Of a stretch of 45,073 nucleotides of DNA, positions 16,698 to 24,441 are shown one piece after another (position 1 is the first letter of the stretch; every line of letters starts with the position of its first letter). Position numbers and translations under genes: made by a program. Source of the DNA: Desulfobacterales bacterium (GTDB taxonomy: Bacteria > Desulfobacterota > Desulfobacteria > Desulfobacterales > Desulfolunaceae); the NCBI GenBank assembly GCA_022360815.1, contig JAKSCC010000057.1, positions 1 through 45,073 of the forward strand, written 5' to 3'. The notes beneath the pieces are model-generated. The model was not told the DNA's origin. It saw only the letters and a list, made by a program, of their open reading frames with translations, and did no database searches.

Positions 16698-17342
16698 TTA
16701 TCCCTCCACACCCATATACTCTTCATTGTAATCGGTCAAAAGCGCCATAGAGAGTGGTACCAAAATGGTATCCATGCGGGTGTGCTTGGATTTTAAATCC
16801 CGCACCAGCTCTTTTGAAATAGTGTAGAGTTGGCCATAGACAAGGTCCATATTCAGAGTGGGATACTGCACACCTTCTTTGAAACCAGAAAACCCGCAGG
16901 TGTGCCCTTTTCCAGCAGCGGATGTGGGAATCCCATAGACTCTGCAGGCGATGGGTCTGTGCTCATACAAAAGACAGGTGCTCTCTTCCCCGAGGAGAGG
17001 ACAGCGCATGCGCATCTTGGAGATAGACTCGATGATCACCTCATCGCTCTCCCCTTTTTCGTGCCGCTTAAACGCCTCTTTTTTGAGCTTTGTCAGGGCC
17101 CGGTCGGCCTTGTTGGAACGCTCGGTGATCTCATAACGGGCTTTTCCAGTATACGTCTCATCGAATTTACTCTTGATATAAAGAGCCTCTACAAGGGTCA
17201 AATCAAACAGCGCATGACAACAGTCATCGCAACCCGCCTTGCACTTCACTTCCGATGGAAAATCCCCCTGAACCTTGGCAAACACCTTTTCAACCTGCCC
17301 TACCAGAGTTTCATACTTTGAAAACGCCTTTGAAAAATCCAT
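16698..17342 (-). CDS. YkgJ-family cysteine-cluster protein
   Basis: 214 residues from the ATG at 17342, which has GGAG six bases upstream; a GTG four codons earlier is the alternative. Two cysteine groups, CKAGCDDCC near residue 35 and C-P-L-L...CLLYEHRPIACRVYGIP near 115-140, are the pattern of YkgJ-type proteins (formerly UPF0153), which probably bind a metal or FeS centre. A further CGF follows. The biochemical role of the family is not established. It is first of three overlapping genes downstream of mnmE; parS site 2 lies only 21 bases before its start. A second member of the same family is at 38956-39747. Confidence 0.8.
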   Translation of the reverse strand: MDFSKAFSKYETLVGQVEKVFAKVQGDFPSEVKCKAGCDDCCHALFDLTLVEALYIKSKFDETYTGKARYEITERSNKADRALTKLKKEAFKRHEKGESDEVIIESISKMRMRCPLLGEESTCLLYEHRPIACRVYGIPTSAAGKGHTCGFSGFKEGVQYPTLNMDLVYGQLYTISKELVRDLKSKHTRMDTILVPLSMALLTDYNEEYMGVEG

Positions 17343-17362
17343 CACCCACTCCACTATCTCTT

Positions 17363-17378
17363 TGTTTCACGTGAAACA
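17363..17378. promoter_or_regulatory. parS site 2 (ParB-binding)
   Basis: A second exact TGTTTCACGTGAAACA palindrome, in the same sequence as site 1 and 2.0 kb from it. It lies in the short spacer between mnmE and the YkgJ-type gene, so ParB bound here could affect transcription of that gene. Confidence 0.93.
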
Positions 17379-17473
17379 CGTATGATTAAGCATGGCCTTC
17401 GGTGAATCACTTTTTTAAAAAACCCCGTAAAAAGCGCCACCTGAACTTGATGGCCTTGCTAATAAAAACAAGG

Positions 17474-18853
17474 TCACTTACCAATGCAAAAATTGCTGAA
17501 TATCTCATCGAGGATATCGATGCGAACGCCCTCACCCAATATCTCTCCCATCTGATCCATAGCCGATCGAATATCGATGGCAATGGCGTCAAAAGAGAGA
17601 CCGGAATCTATAGCTTCTACAGCATTTTCCACATGATTTAAAGCCTTTCTTACCAGCTCCACCTGGCGCCTGTTGGGAACCAACGCACTTCGATCTTCGG
17701 GCATGGAATCCAGAATACGGGAGACGATCCCCTCTTTCACAGCATCAATCCCCCTTCCCTCTTTTACAGAGATGGGAAAACTTTTTATTTCCCTCTCTTC
17801 AAGCAGCTGAACAACCCCTTTCTGAGGAAGATCTTGCTTGTTTACCAAAACCATTGCCTGGCCGGTCTGGTGAAGCTCTTCTATCTGATTTAAGGTCTCC
17901 TCAAGGGGTGATACAGAGCCATCAACCAAAAAAAGGATAAGATCCGAGGCCTCCATCTTTGAAAGCGTGCGCTCGATACCTATTTTTTCCACCACATCAT
18001 GGGTCTCTCGAATGCCTGCGGTGTCGGTGATCTGAAACGGAATCCCGTCGATGTTGATAAACTCTTCGATCAGATCCCGAGTGGTGCCGGGTACCGAAGT
18101 GACAATGGCGCGCTCCTGTCCCGAAAGCCTGTTCATCAGACTCGATTTTCCAGAGTTTGGCGGCCCGGCTATCACCACACGGATACCGTTTCGAAAAATA
18201 TCGGAATCGTCAAAATTTGCGATAAGCTTTTCAAGCCCCTGACGTACCTCGCCGTCCAGAGTGTTTCGAATGCTCTCGGATTGAAGCGACTCCTCCACAT
18301 CATCCGGAAAATCGAGCACCGCTTCCATGGTCATGGAAAGGGTTTTAAAATGATCGCGAAGGGTGCTGATCTTCTTTCCCAGATCCCCTTTCACCATAGA
18401 GACTGCCATCTCATGGGAGACCGTGGTCCTCGCATTAATCAGATCTATAACCGCCTCGGCTTGGGACAGGTCTATCCGTCCATTTAAAAAAGCGCGCCGA
18501 GTAAACTCACCGGGCTCGGCAAGAGACGCCCCGGCCGAAAGAAGAAGGTCGAGAATTTTTCTCATCACCACAGGGCTGGCGTGGGATTGAATCTCCACGC
18601 AATCTTCGGCTGTATAAGAACGTGGTCCTTTCATGTAAAAGAGGATGACCTCATCCAAAATTTCCTCATTTTCGCTCACGAACTGCCCATAATAGACCCG
18701 ATGGCTCTTGGGTTTTTCTATATTGGAGACCGGTCTAAAATAGGTCATGGCGATAGAGACAGCCTCTTTCCCCGAGACACGAATGATCCCGATACCTCCC
18801 CGGCCCACCGGAGTGGCAATGGCAGCAATGGTCTCATTTTCCCTGATATTCAT
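17474..18853 (-). CDS. mnmE: tRNA modification GTPase MnmE
   Basis: 459 residues, the normal length. With MnmG it installs the aminomethyl or carboxymethylaminomethyl group on wobble U34 of tRNAs. The N-terminal tetrahydrofolate-binding domain starts IAAIATPVGRGGIGIIRVSG; the G domain holds GPPNSGKSS, DTAG and NKQD (with TTRD as switch I); the C-terminus ends CIGK, where the Cys is catalytic. The product may start at the ATG at 18859 two codons upstream; I prefer 18853 because AGGA lies five bases before it. In many genomes mnmE follows jag near the origin, as here, though a terminator separates them in this window. Confidence 0.96.
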   Translation of the reverse strand: MNIRENETIAAIATPVGRGGIGIIRVSGKEAVSIAMTYFRPVSNIEKPKSHRVYYGQFVSENEEILDEVILFYMKGPRSYTAEDCVEIQSHASPVVMRKILDLLLSAGASLAEPGEFTRRAFLNGRIDLSQAEAVIDLINARTTVSHEMAVSMVKGDLGKKISTLRDHFKTLSMTMEAVLDFPDDVEESLQSESIRNTLDGEVRQGLEKLIANFDDSDIFRNGIRVVIAGPPNSGKSSLMNRLSGQERAIVTSVPGTTRDLIEEFINIDGIPFQITDTAGIRETHDVVEKIGIERTLSKMEASDLILFLVDGSVSPLEETLNQIEELHQTGQAMVLVNKQDLPQKGVVQLLEEREIKSFPISVKEGRGIDAVKEGIVSRILDSMPEDRSALVPNRRQVELVRKALNHVENAVEAIDSGLSFDAIAIDIRSAMDQMGEILGEGVRIDILDEIFSNFCIGK

Positions 18854-18859
18854 TCTCAT

Positions 18860-19144
18860 CCTGCTTCGTTTACAAAGGGTTCAGCCAATTAGATGGCCTA
18901 AAAAAATGGCGTAACTATCCAGTTTACCTTCGATGAGTCGCTTACTAAAAAATTGAGCAATAATTTAGCTTCCCGAAGGCCGCCAGAATGCGTCCAATAA
19001 AAATCGCTCTTCAAAGCAACCTGTTATTTTCGATGGTCAAATGCGCAACAAGCACTCATCCAAACCGCGTGAATGCCACCGCAAGCTTATGGTGTTACAG
19101 CACACTTGGCGCATTCACAATATAGTACCCAATATCCTAACAAT
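18860..19144. other. Spacer between jag terminator and mnmE, with inverted repeat copy 2
   Basis: No gene is visible. GTGAATGC (19069-19076) and GCATTCAC (19111-19118) form an eight-base stem around an imperfect inner hairpin; the arms match those of the element at 317-367. The mnmE promoter must lie between this and 18860, but no clear -35/-10 pair stands out. Confidence 0.45.
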
Positions 19145-19184
19145 AAAAAAGCCCGCCAACCCAAAAGATGGGATGACGGGCTTT
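19145..19184 (-). terminator. Terminator after jag
   Basis: AAAGCCCG (19148-19155) pairs with CGGGCTTT (19177-19184), with an inner CCC/GGG pair (19160-19162 and 19170-19172). On the minus strand the stem ends in TTTTTT, closing the rpmH-to-jag operon. Confidence 0.88.
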
Positions 19185-19206
19185 GTAAAAAAAGGCTCAG
19201 ATACCC

Positions 19207-20031
19207 TTACCGGTTGTTTCGATTCCGCATGCGCTTGTTGCGCTTTGGAAAGATCACCAGGCGGCGGTAATATCCCTCACCCATAGACTGGGTTCGAACC
19301 CCCCTGTCATCTTTTAGGGTAAGATGGATAATCCGGCGATCATGGGAAGACATATGCCCGATGGTGTGAGGCTTGCCTGTCTTCTTCACCTTGTCCGCCA
19401 TACGGTGGGCGTGTTGCCTGAGTTTCTCTTTGCGCATCTCCAGGTAGCCTTCGATATCCACCTGAACACGCACCCGCTCATCGGAATGCTTGTTGATGAT
19501 CTTATCGAGAAGATACTGGATCGCTTCAAGGGTCTGTCCCTTTTTACCGATCATCACAGCGGCATTGCCACCGGTGACGTTGTAAGTCAGGATATCCCCT
19601 TCCACCTCATAGGTGATCTCAGACTCCTCAGAGATAAAAGCGGCAATCTCTTTCAAGATTTCCACCCCAGCATCGGCTGCGGTCATCCCCTTGAAAAAGC
19701 CATCATCAAAGAGTTTTTCAGTGTACTCATAGGTGCAATCCCTCCCTTCAGAGGACTCATCCACCTTGGTTGTCTCGCCACTTTCTTTAGACTCTGGGAC
19801 GCCAAAAGCTTCATCCACAAGACTCTTGGCTGCACGGGTATCATGGCGTCTTCGGGTGGGCAAAACAACGGAGATCTTCGCTTTTCTGGCTCCAAAAAGT
19901 CCAAAAAAACCAGCGCTCTCCTTGGTTACAACACTGTAGTCCAGCTCCTCTCTTGGGATATCGAGTTCTCTGAGGGCAGCTTCAACAGCTTTATCGACGG
20001 TTCTGCCTTCAAATTCCCTGTGCGAATTCAT
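19207..20031 (-). CDS. jag: RNA-binding protein Jag (KhpB)
   Basis: 274 residues. A Jag-N domain (1-50; KAVEAALRELDIPREEL and ESAGFFGLFGARKAKI), an acidic linker, a type II KH domain with GGNAAVMIGKKGQTLEAIQYL, and a C-terminal R3H domain (RMRNR at the very end, SSHDRRIIHLTLKDD before). The protein binds RNA and, in Gram-positives, works with KhpA; it is almost always next to yidC. GGAGGAG lies upstream of the ATG. It starts 14 bases after the yidC stop and is last in the operon before the terminator. A stretch near 19287-19300 looks like a tRNA T-arm but is coding. Confidence 0.94.
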   Translation of the reverse strand: MNSHREFEGRTVDKAVEAALRELDIPREELDYSVVTKESAGFFGLFGARKAKISVVLPTRRRHDTRAAKSLVDEAFGVPESKESGETTKVDESSEGRDCTYEYTEKLFDDGFFKGMTAADAGVEILKEIAAFISEESEITYEVEGDILTYNVTGGNAAVMIGKKGQTLEAIQYLLDKIINKHSDERVRVQVDIEGYLEMRKEKLRQHAHRMADKVKKTGKPHTIGHMSSHDRRIIHLTLKDDRGVRTQSMGEGYYRRLVIFPKRNKRMRNRNNR

Positions 20032-20045
20032 ACACTCCTCCGAGG

Positions 20046-21656
20046 TTACGAGAGTTTCTTGGTAATATAGTACTGCTGAGAAATCGAAAGGACGTTGTTA
20101 ACAAGCCAGTACAACACCAACCCTGAGGAGAAGTTCACGAAGATGACGGTCATCACAAGAGGCATCATCATCATCATTCTTGCCTGTGTGGGGTCACCGG
20201 TTGAAGGTGACATCTTCTGCTGAAGGAACATGGTGGCACCCATCAGCAGGGTGAGTACGGGGATCCCCGAAGGCTCGGCCATCATGGGAATGGAAAAACC
20301 AAATTCAAAGAGACGATCCGGGGCCGAAAGGTCGTTGATCCAGCCAAAGAAGGGAGCGTGTCTGAGTTCCACTGCCGAGTAGAGCATGCGATAGAGGGCA
20401 AAGAAGATGGGCATCTGAACAATCAGAGGAAGACACCCGCTCATGGGGTTCACCTTGTAAGTCTTGTAAAGCCCCATCACCTCCTGGTTCATGCGCTGTT
20501 TGTCATCGGCATATTTTTCACGGATCTGAGCCATGATGGGCTGAAGCTTTTTCATCTCGTGCATGGAGGTGTAACTCTTGTTGCCCAGGGGCCAAAAAAC
20601 CAGCTTGATCAATATGGTAAGAATAATGATCGCCACGCCGTAGTTGGGAATGGCTTTGTCGTGGATGATATTCATTAGGGCCAAACAGGGCTTTGCGATG
20701 ATATCAAACCACCCGAAGTTGACCGCTTTGTGAATGGAGAGCCCAAGTTTTTTGAGCATGCTGTAGCTTTTGGGTGCCGCAAGAATATCCACAGTGAAAC
20801 GGGCTTCGCCACCCGGCTGAATCACACCGGTGGGAAGGGTCATTGTGGCGGTGATGATTCCCTTCTCATCCTTGAGAACCATGGAAGATCCAAGTTTTCC
20901 TTCAGGAATCACCGCACTCATAAAGTAGCGGCTCTGTTGGGCCACCCACTCCACGTTGCCGGTAAAGAGATTTTTATCCTCGATTTTCTTGGGTTTCACG
21001 GTCTCTAAAGAGTCGTCAACCCAGCCACTGGGGCCTTCAAATCCGTAGGCACGCCCTTTTGGGGTATCCGATACCACACTGAAAGCCAGGGCATCATCCA
21101 CAGCCAAGGGGCTACCGTTTCTGATGGAAATATCAGAGGGAATGGCATAGGAGTCAGCAGCAAAGTGGAAGGTTCTCACCACCTCTACCCCTTTCTCACT
21201 GACCCAGCGGTAGGTCAGATCGGCACCGGACTCCCCTACAGTAATCACGCTCTGATCCGCTTCAAAAAGAGCGTTTTCCATTCCGGCCACGCTGTTTTTG
21301 GCAAACCCAAATGTAAAGGTGCGATCCACCCCTTCGGCCACGACATTTTTAAGGGCATCCCCTTTGAGGGTCTCTTTGTACTTCTTCAGTTCAAACCGTT
21401 TCACAGCTGCGCCGCGGTTTGTGAATTCGATGCGGTACAAAGGAGCATCCACCACGGTGATCTGCTCTTCTACAACCCCCACAGGCTTGATATCAACAGC
21501 AGGCGCAGCGGATTCTCCTGAGGTTTGGGCCACCGTCTCTTCCACCTGTGTCTGGGGTGCATCGACCACCGGCTTTGCGGGAGGAAAGAGATAGTTCCAC
21601 CCCGCAAACACCACGATGGAAAGAATAATTGCTGCGATGAGTCTGACCTGTTCCAT
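20046..21656 (-). CDS. yidC: Membrane protein insertase YidC
   Basis: 536 residues, the usual Gram-negative size. A first membrane segment (about 5-22) is followed by a long periplasmic beta domain (to about 310) and five membrane helices; the conserved region LVFWPLGNKSYTSMHEMKKLQPIMAQ and the later QMPIFFALYRML are the insertase core. It inserts membrane proteins alone or with SecYEG. The reading frame extends 66 codons further up, but the ATG at 21656 has GGAG five bases before it and the right N-terminus (MEQVRLIAAIILSI). It is between yidD and jag in the standard order. The 221 bases to the yidD stop hold nothing I recognise. Confidence 0.96.
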   Translation of the reverse strand: MEQVRLIAAIILSIVVFAGWNYLFPPAKPVVDAPQTQVEETVAQTSGESAAPAVDIKPVGVVEEQITVVDAPLYRIEFTNRGAAVKRFELKKYKETLKGDALKNVVAEGVDRTFTFGFAKNSVAGMENALFEADQSVITVGESGADLTYRWVSEKGVEVVRTFHFAADSYAIPSDISIRNGSPLAVDDALAFSVVSDTPKGRAYGFEGPSGWVDDSLETVKPKKIEDKNLFTGNVEWVAQQSRYFMSAVIPEGKLGSSMVLKDEKGIITATMTLPTGVIQPGGEARFTVDILAAPKSYSMLKKLGLSIHKAVNFGWFDIIAKPCLALMNIIHDKAIPNYGVAIIILTILIKLVFWPLGNKSYTSMHEMKKLQPIMAQIREKYADDKQRMNQEVMGLYKTYKVNPMSGCLPLIVQMPIFFALYRMLYSAVELRHAPFFGWINDLSAPDRLFEFGFSIPMMAEPSGIPVLTLLMGATMFLQQKMSPSTGDPTQARMMMMMPLVMTVIFVNFSSGLVLYWLVNNVLSISQQYYITKKLS

Positions 21657-21877
21657 ACATTCTCCATTAGTCATCTGTAAAAGATGTGTTGGGTAAAGAT
21701 GTGTTGCCTTTTTATAAAAAAAGCGATGCCTGAATCGATTCAAAGATGAACCTTGGAATGATCGAAAAAGAGAGGAGGAAGACGTGCGGGGGGCTTCGGT
21801 GACGAAGATGATGTCGCTATGGATACACTCTGGAAAAGAGAATTTTCCAGACAATACAAAAGGTATTTGTCCTTGGT

Positions 21878-22135
21878 TTAAGGTACCGGGTCAACCCCTC
21901 CGGGGTGAAACGGATGGCACTTGATAATACGTTTCACAGTAAGAGAAGACCCCTTAAGGACACCATAGCGCTCATAAGCTTCGATGGCGTATGCCGAACA
22001 TGTGGGATAAAAACGGCACCTTGGACCCAAAACAGGAGAGATCAAATACTGATAGGCCTTTATCAATCCGATAACGACCTGCTTAAGAGTCAGTACTTGC
22101 TTTAATTTTTTGAAAAAAGTGATCAAGGGATACAA
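21878..22135 (-). CDS. yidD: Membrane protein insertion efficiency factor YidD
   Basis: 85 residues with the family core [30 protein letters not shown] and the C-terminal [18 protein letters not shown]. An amphipathic N-terminal helix places it at the inner membrane, where it assists YidC. The N-terminus is longer than usual and the start at 22135 overlaps the end of rnpA by 53 bases; a non-ATG start nearer residue 15 cannot be excluded. It sits in the conserved rpmH-rnpA-yidD-yidC order. Confidence 0.93.
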   Translation of the reverse strand: MYPLITFFKKLKQVLTLKQVVIGLIKAYQYLISPVLGPRCRFYPTCSAYAIEAYERYGVLKGSSLTVKRIIKCHPFHPGGVDPVP

Positions 22136-22439
22136 AGATCTCTTTATTGCTCAGTTGAGCCGCTGTGCGTTTGGCAATAAGGTGGATATCCCGATTCTCA
22201 AAAAACTGCCGACCGTTTTTCCGAAAATACTCGCGTACAACCCGTTTGATGCGGTTACGCGTAACAGCACCCCCAACCTTTTTCGATACGGTAATGCCTA
22301 TGCGTGACGTGAGAAGCTCTGTCTCCAGGAGATTGGCAACGAAATGACGGTTATGAAAAGTTGCCCCTTTTCTGTAGAGTTCCTGGAACCTGCTCCGCTT
22401 GAGAATTCTAAGCTCTTTTGTAAAAGCGTTCACTCGCAA
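22083..22439 (-). CDS. rnpA: Ribonuclease P protein component
   Basis: 118 residues. The basic RNR signature [14 protein letters not shown] at about 60-73 and the N-terminal [15 protein letters not shown] are diagnostic. The protein binds RNase P RNA and helps cut tRNA 5' leaders. The likely start is TTG at 22439 (AGGGA upstream); a GTG two codons in is the alternative, and no in-frame ATG exists. It lies 141 bases downstream of rpmH with a strong RNA hairpin in between, and its end overlaps yidD. Confidence 0.95.
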   Translation of the reverse strand: MRVNAFTKELRILKRSRFQELYRKGATFHNRHFVANLLETELLTSRIGITVSKKVGGAVTRNRIKRVVREYFRKNGRQFFENRDIHLIAKRTAAQLSNKEIFVSLDHFFQKIKASTDS

Positions 22440-22461
22440 TAAACATTATCCCTGCTAAGAT

Positions 22462-22565
22462 GATGTGGTCGCCTCTCTCCGCTGAGCCCCGTTTTAACAC
22501 TCTTTTCTTCTTAAAAAGAAAAAGGTCAAACGAGGCAATCGGAGCTGCCTTGGCGTGATCACATC
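22462..22565 (-). ncRNA. Long imperfect hairpin in the rpmH-rnpA intergenic RNA
   Basis: On the minus-strand transcript four short helices are nested in order: GATGTG/CACATC at the base, then CGCC/GGCG, CTCCG/CGGAG and CCTCGTTT/AAACGGGG (one G-U), enclosing a loop with its own small A/T-rich hairpin. The base pairs lie at 22462-22467 and 22560-22565. The order of complementary segments on both sides makes chance unlikely. It could be an RNase III-type processing site that separates rpmH from rnpA mRNA or a control element; no known family is recognised. Confidence 0.5.
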
Positions 22566-22580
22566 AGATCCTTTCGTGAT

Positions 22581-22715
22581 TTAGGCAGACAGACGCTTTC
22601 GTCCCTTGGCACGGCGACGCTTTACAATGCGACGACCACCAGGAGTGGACATGCGGTTAAGAAATCCGTGCTTACGGGCGCGCTTGAGATTACTGGGCTG
22701 AAAAGTTCGTTTCAT
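22581..22715 (-). CDS. rpmH: 50S ribosomal protein L34
   Basis: 44 residues, translated by hand from the sequence: it begins [19 protein letters not shown] and ends [13 protein letters not shown], the highly conserved L34. It is a very basic protein of the large ribosomal subunit. AGGGG lies upstream of the ATG. First gene of the operon that continues to jag. Confidence 0.98.
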   Translation of the reverse strand: MKRTFQPSNLKRARKHGFLNRMSTPGGRRIVKRRRAKGRKRLSA

Positions 22716-22781
22716 ATGTGAATACCCCTATTTTACGTTTGATTTCACACTTTTGTGAAGATACAACTACAAAACCTGGTA

Positions 22782-22810
22782 AATTAATCATAAAAAGCTG
22801 CGAGTGTCAA
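22782..22810 (-). promoter_or_regulatory. Candidate promoter of rpmH
   Basis: On the minus strand a perfect -35 TTGACA (22805-22810) is followed after 17 bases by TTAATT (22782-22787), a weak -10. The leader to rpmH would be about 60 bases. The site lies between the rng stop and rpmH. Confidence 0.4.
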
Positions 22811-22820
22811 CAGCCATATT

Positions 22821-24332
22821 TTATTTGAATTTCTCCGTCACCTCGAACTCTTCGCGGTGAAATCGGCGGATGGGATAGATCTCAATTTTCTTTCCCAACC
22901 GAAATTCCATGGCTTCAATGGTGGCCTGCTCTTCCCTCTGAAGATAGTCGGCCATCTCTTCGCCCACCTTGATATTGAATATATCCCCCACCATATCACG
23001 GCTGTGGCGACCAATCTCCCTGTAAATTTTTTGAGCGATAGAGCTTTTGGATAAAGTGTACCCATCCCCATAACAGACCGGGCACTCATCACAGAGCATC
23101 TTGGTGAGAGACTTTCGAACCCGCTTTCGCGTCATCTGAATCAGGCCAATCTCACTCATGGGAAGGATATTGGTGCGACACTTGTCCTCTTTGAATGCCT
23201 CTTTAAGGGCTTCAAACACCCTTTCGCGATTTTCAAGCACCTCCATATCGATAAAATCGAGGATCAAGATCCCCCCGATATTTCTCAGGCGAACCTGGGT
23301 GGCGATCTCCTTAATCGCCTCCAGGTTGGTCTTGAAGATCGTCTCTTCAAAATCGTGCTTACCCACATAGCGACCGGTGTTCACATCAATGGAGGTAAGG
23401 GCTTCGGTCTGCTCAATCACGATATACCCACCGCTTTTGAGCCACACCTTCTTCTTTAAAGCCCTGCTGATATCCCCCTCCAGATTAAAACTCTCAAAAA
23501 TCGGTTCAGCCCGATCGTAGAGTTCCACCTTCACCTTAAGCTCCGGCATGATCTTCTTGATAAAGCTGTTCACCGAATCAAAGCCAAACCGGTTGTCAAT
23601 AGAAAGGCGGTCTGCCTCATGGGTTAAAAGATCACGAATGGCCCGAAAGGTAACGGTCAAATCCCGATGCAGAAGATAAGGGGGAGAAAAGCTTCGATAA
23701 CGCTTCTTGATATTCTCCCAGGAGTTGACCAAAAGATCCATCTCACGGATCAGCTGCTCCTCTTCAATCCCTTCACCGGCGGTGCGGAAAATATACCCAT
23801 ACGGTACATCCCGCCTGCCACCAATCAGCTCACGAAGGCGATCTCTCTCCTCTTCATCTCCAATGCGCTTGGAGATACCGATATGATCCACATTGGGCAT
23901 TAAAACAAGATACCGCCCGGGAAGCGAAATGTAGGTGGTGACGCGGGCCCCTTTGGTTCCGATGGGAGACTTAACCACCTGAACCATAATTTCCTGGCCT
24001 TCACGCAAAAGCTCTTCAATGGGAATTTGACGTTCAGCTCCATCTTCAAGAGGTTCGCGGTTGCTGTTCCCCGTGTAAGGCGGCTCTTTATCCTCTAAAT
24101 TTTGCCGTTTCTGAACATCATCCACATAGATAAACGCAGCCTGGCTGAGGCCAATATCCACAAAGGCAGCCTGCATTCCCGGAAGAACCCTCTGCACACG
24201 GCCCTTGTATATATTGCCATTGATATTGGTATCATCGCCTCGCTCCACAAAGAGCTCCACGATGTTTCCATCTTCCAGAAGAGCCACACGGGTCTCCTGT
24301 TCTGTTACATTAACAACCAGTTCCTTATACAT
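22821..24332 (-). CDS. rng: Ribonuclease G/E family endoribonuclease
   Basis: 503 residues, the size of RNase G (E. coli 489) without the long scaffold tail of RNase E. The S1 RNA-binding domain begins near residue 38 (GNIYKGRVQRVLPGMQAAFVDIG) and carries an insertion rich in Glu and Asn at about 72-110. The 5' sensor follows. The metal-binding catalytic Asps are in TSIDVNTGR and ILDFIDM, and the zinc-link CDECPVC is near the C-terminus. It cuts single-stranded RNA for rRNA maturation and mRNA decay. No strong ribosome site precedes the ATG. It is 109 bases downstream of the TIGR03960-type radical SAM gene, a partnership seen in other genomes. Confidence 0.94.
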   Translation of the reverse strand: MYKELVVNVTEQETRVALLEDGNIVELFVERGDDTNINGNIYKGRVQRVLPGMQAAFVDIGLSQAAFIYVDDVQKRQNLEDKEPPYTGNSNREPLEDGAERQIPIEELLREGQEIMVQVVKSPIGTKGARVTTYISLPGRYLVLMPNVDHIGISKRIGDEEERDRLRELIGGRRDVPYGYIFRTAGEGIEEEQLIREMDLLVNSWENIKKRYRSFSPPYLLHRDLTVTFRAIRDLLTHEADRLSIDNRFGFDSVNSFIKKIMPELKVKVELYDRAEPIFESFNLEGDISRALKKKVWLKSGGYIVIEQTEALTSIDVNTGRYVGKHDFEETIFKTNLEAIKEIATQVRLRNIGGILILDFIDMEVLENRERVFEALKEAFKEDKCRTNILPMSEIGLIQMTRKRVRKSLTKMLCDECPVCYGDGYTLSKSSIAQKIYREIGRHSRDMVGDIFNIKVGEEMADYLQREEQATIEAMEFRLGKKIEIYPIRRFHREEFEVTEKFK

Positions 24333-24358
24333 GTAATAAGATCACGATTCAGCTGTCG

Positions 24359-24390
24359 GTTTATTTTGATGGCTCCGCGAAAAAATCAGT
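24359..24390. repeat. Dispersed intergenic repeat, GATGGCTCCGC type (copy 1)
   Basis: TTTATTTTGATGGCTCCGCG followed by AAAAAATCA. A near-identical stretch occurs at 42005-42033. I recall similar short repeats being common between genes in Desulfobacterales genomes; that is from memory. Confidence 0.5.
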
Positions 24391-24441
24391 GTCACTGTTT
24401 GGATAGACCTTCGGCACCCTCACGTTTAAACGTGTCACCTT

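Noticed and set aside
19285-19300. GGGTTCGAACCCCCC resembles a tRNA T-arm
   Set aside because: It is inside the R3H coding part of jag and no acceptor or anticodon arm can be placed around it.
21657-21854. Upstream extension of the YidC frame
   Set aside because: The ATG at 21656 has a proper ribosome site and the standard YidC N-terminal membrane segment.
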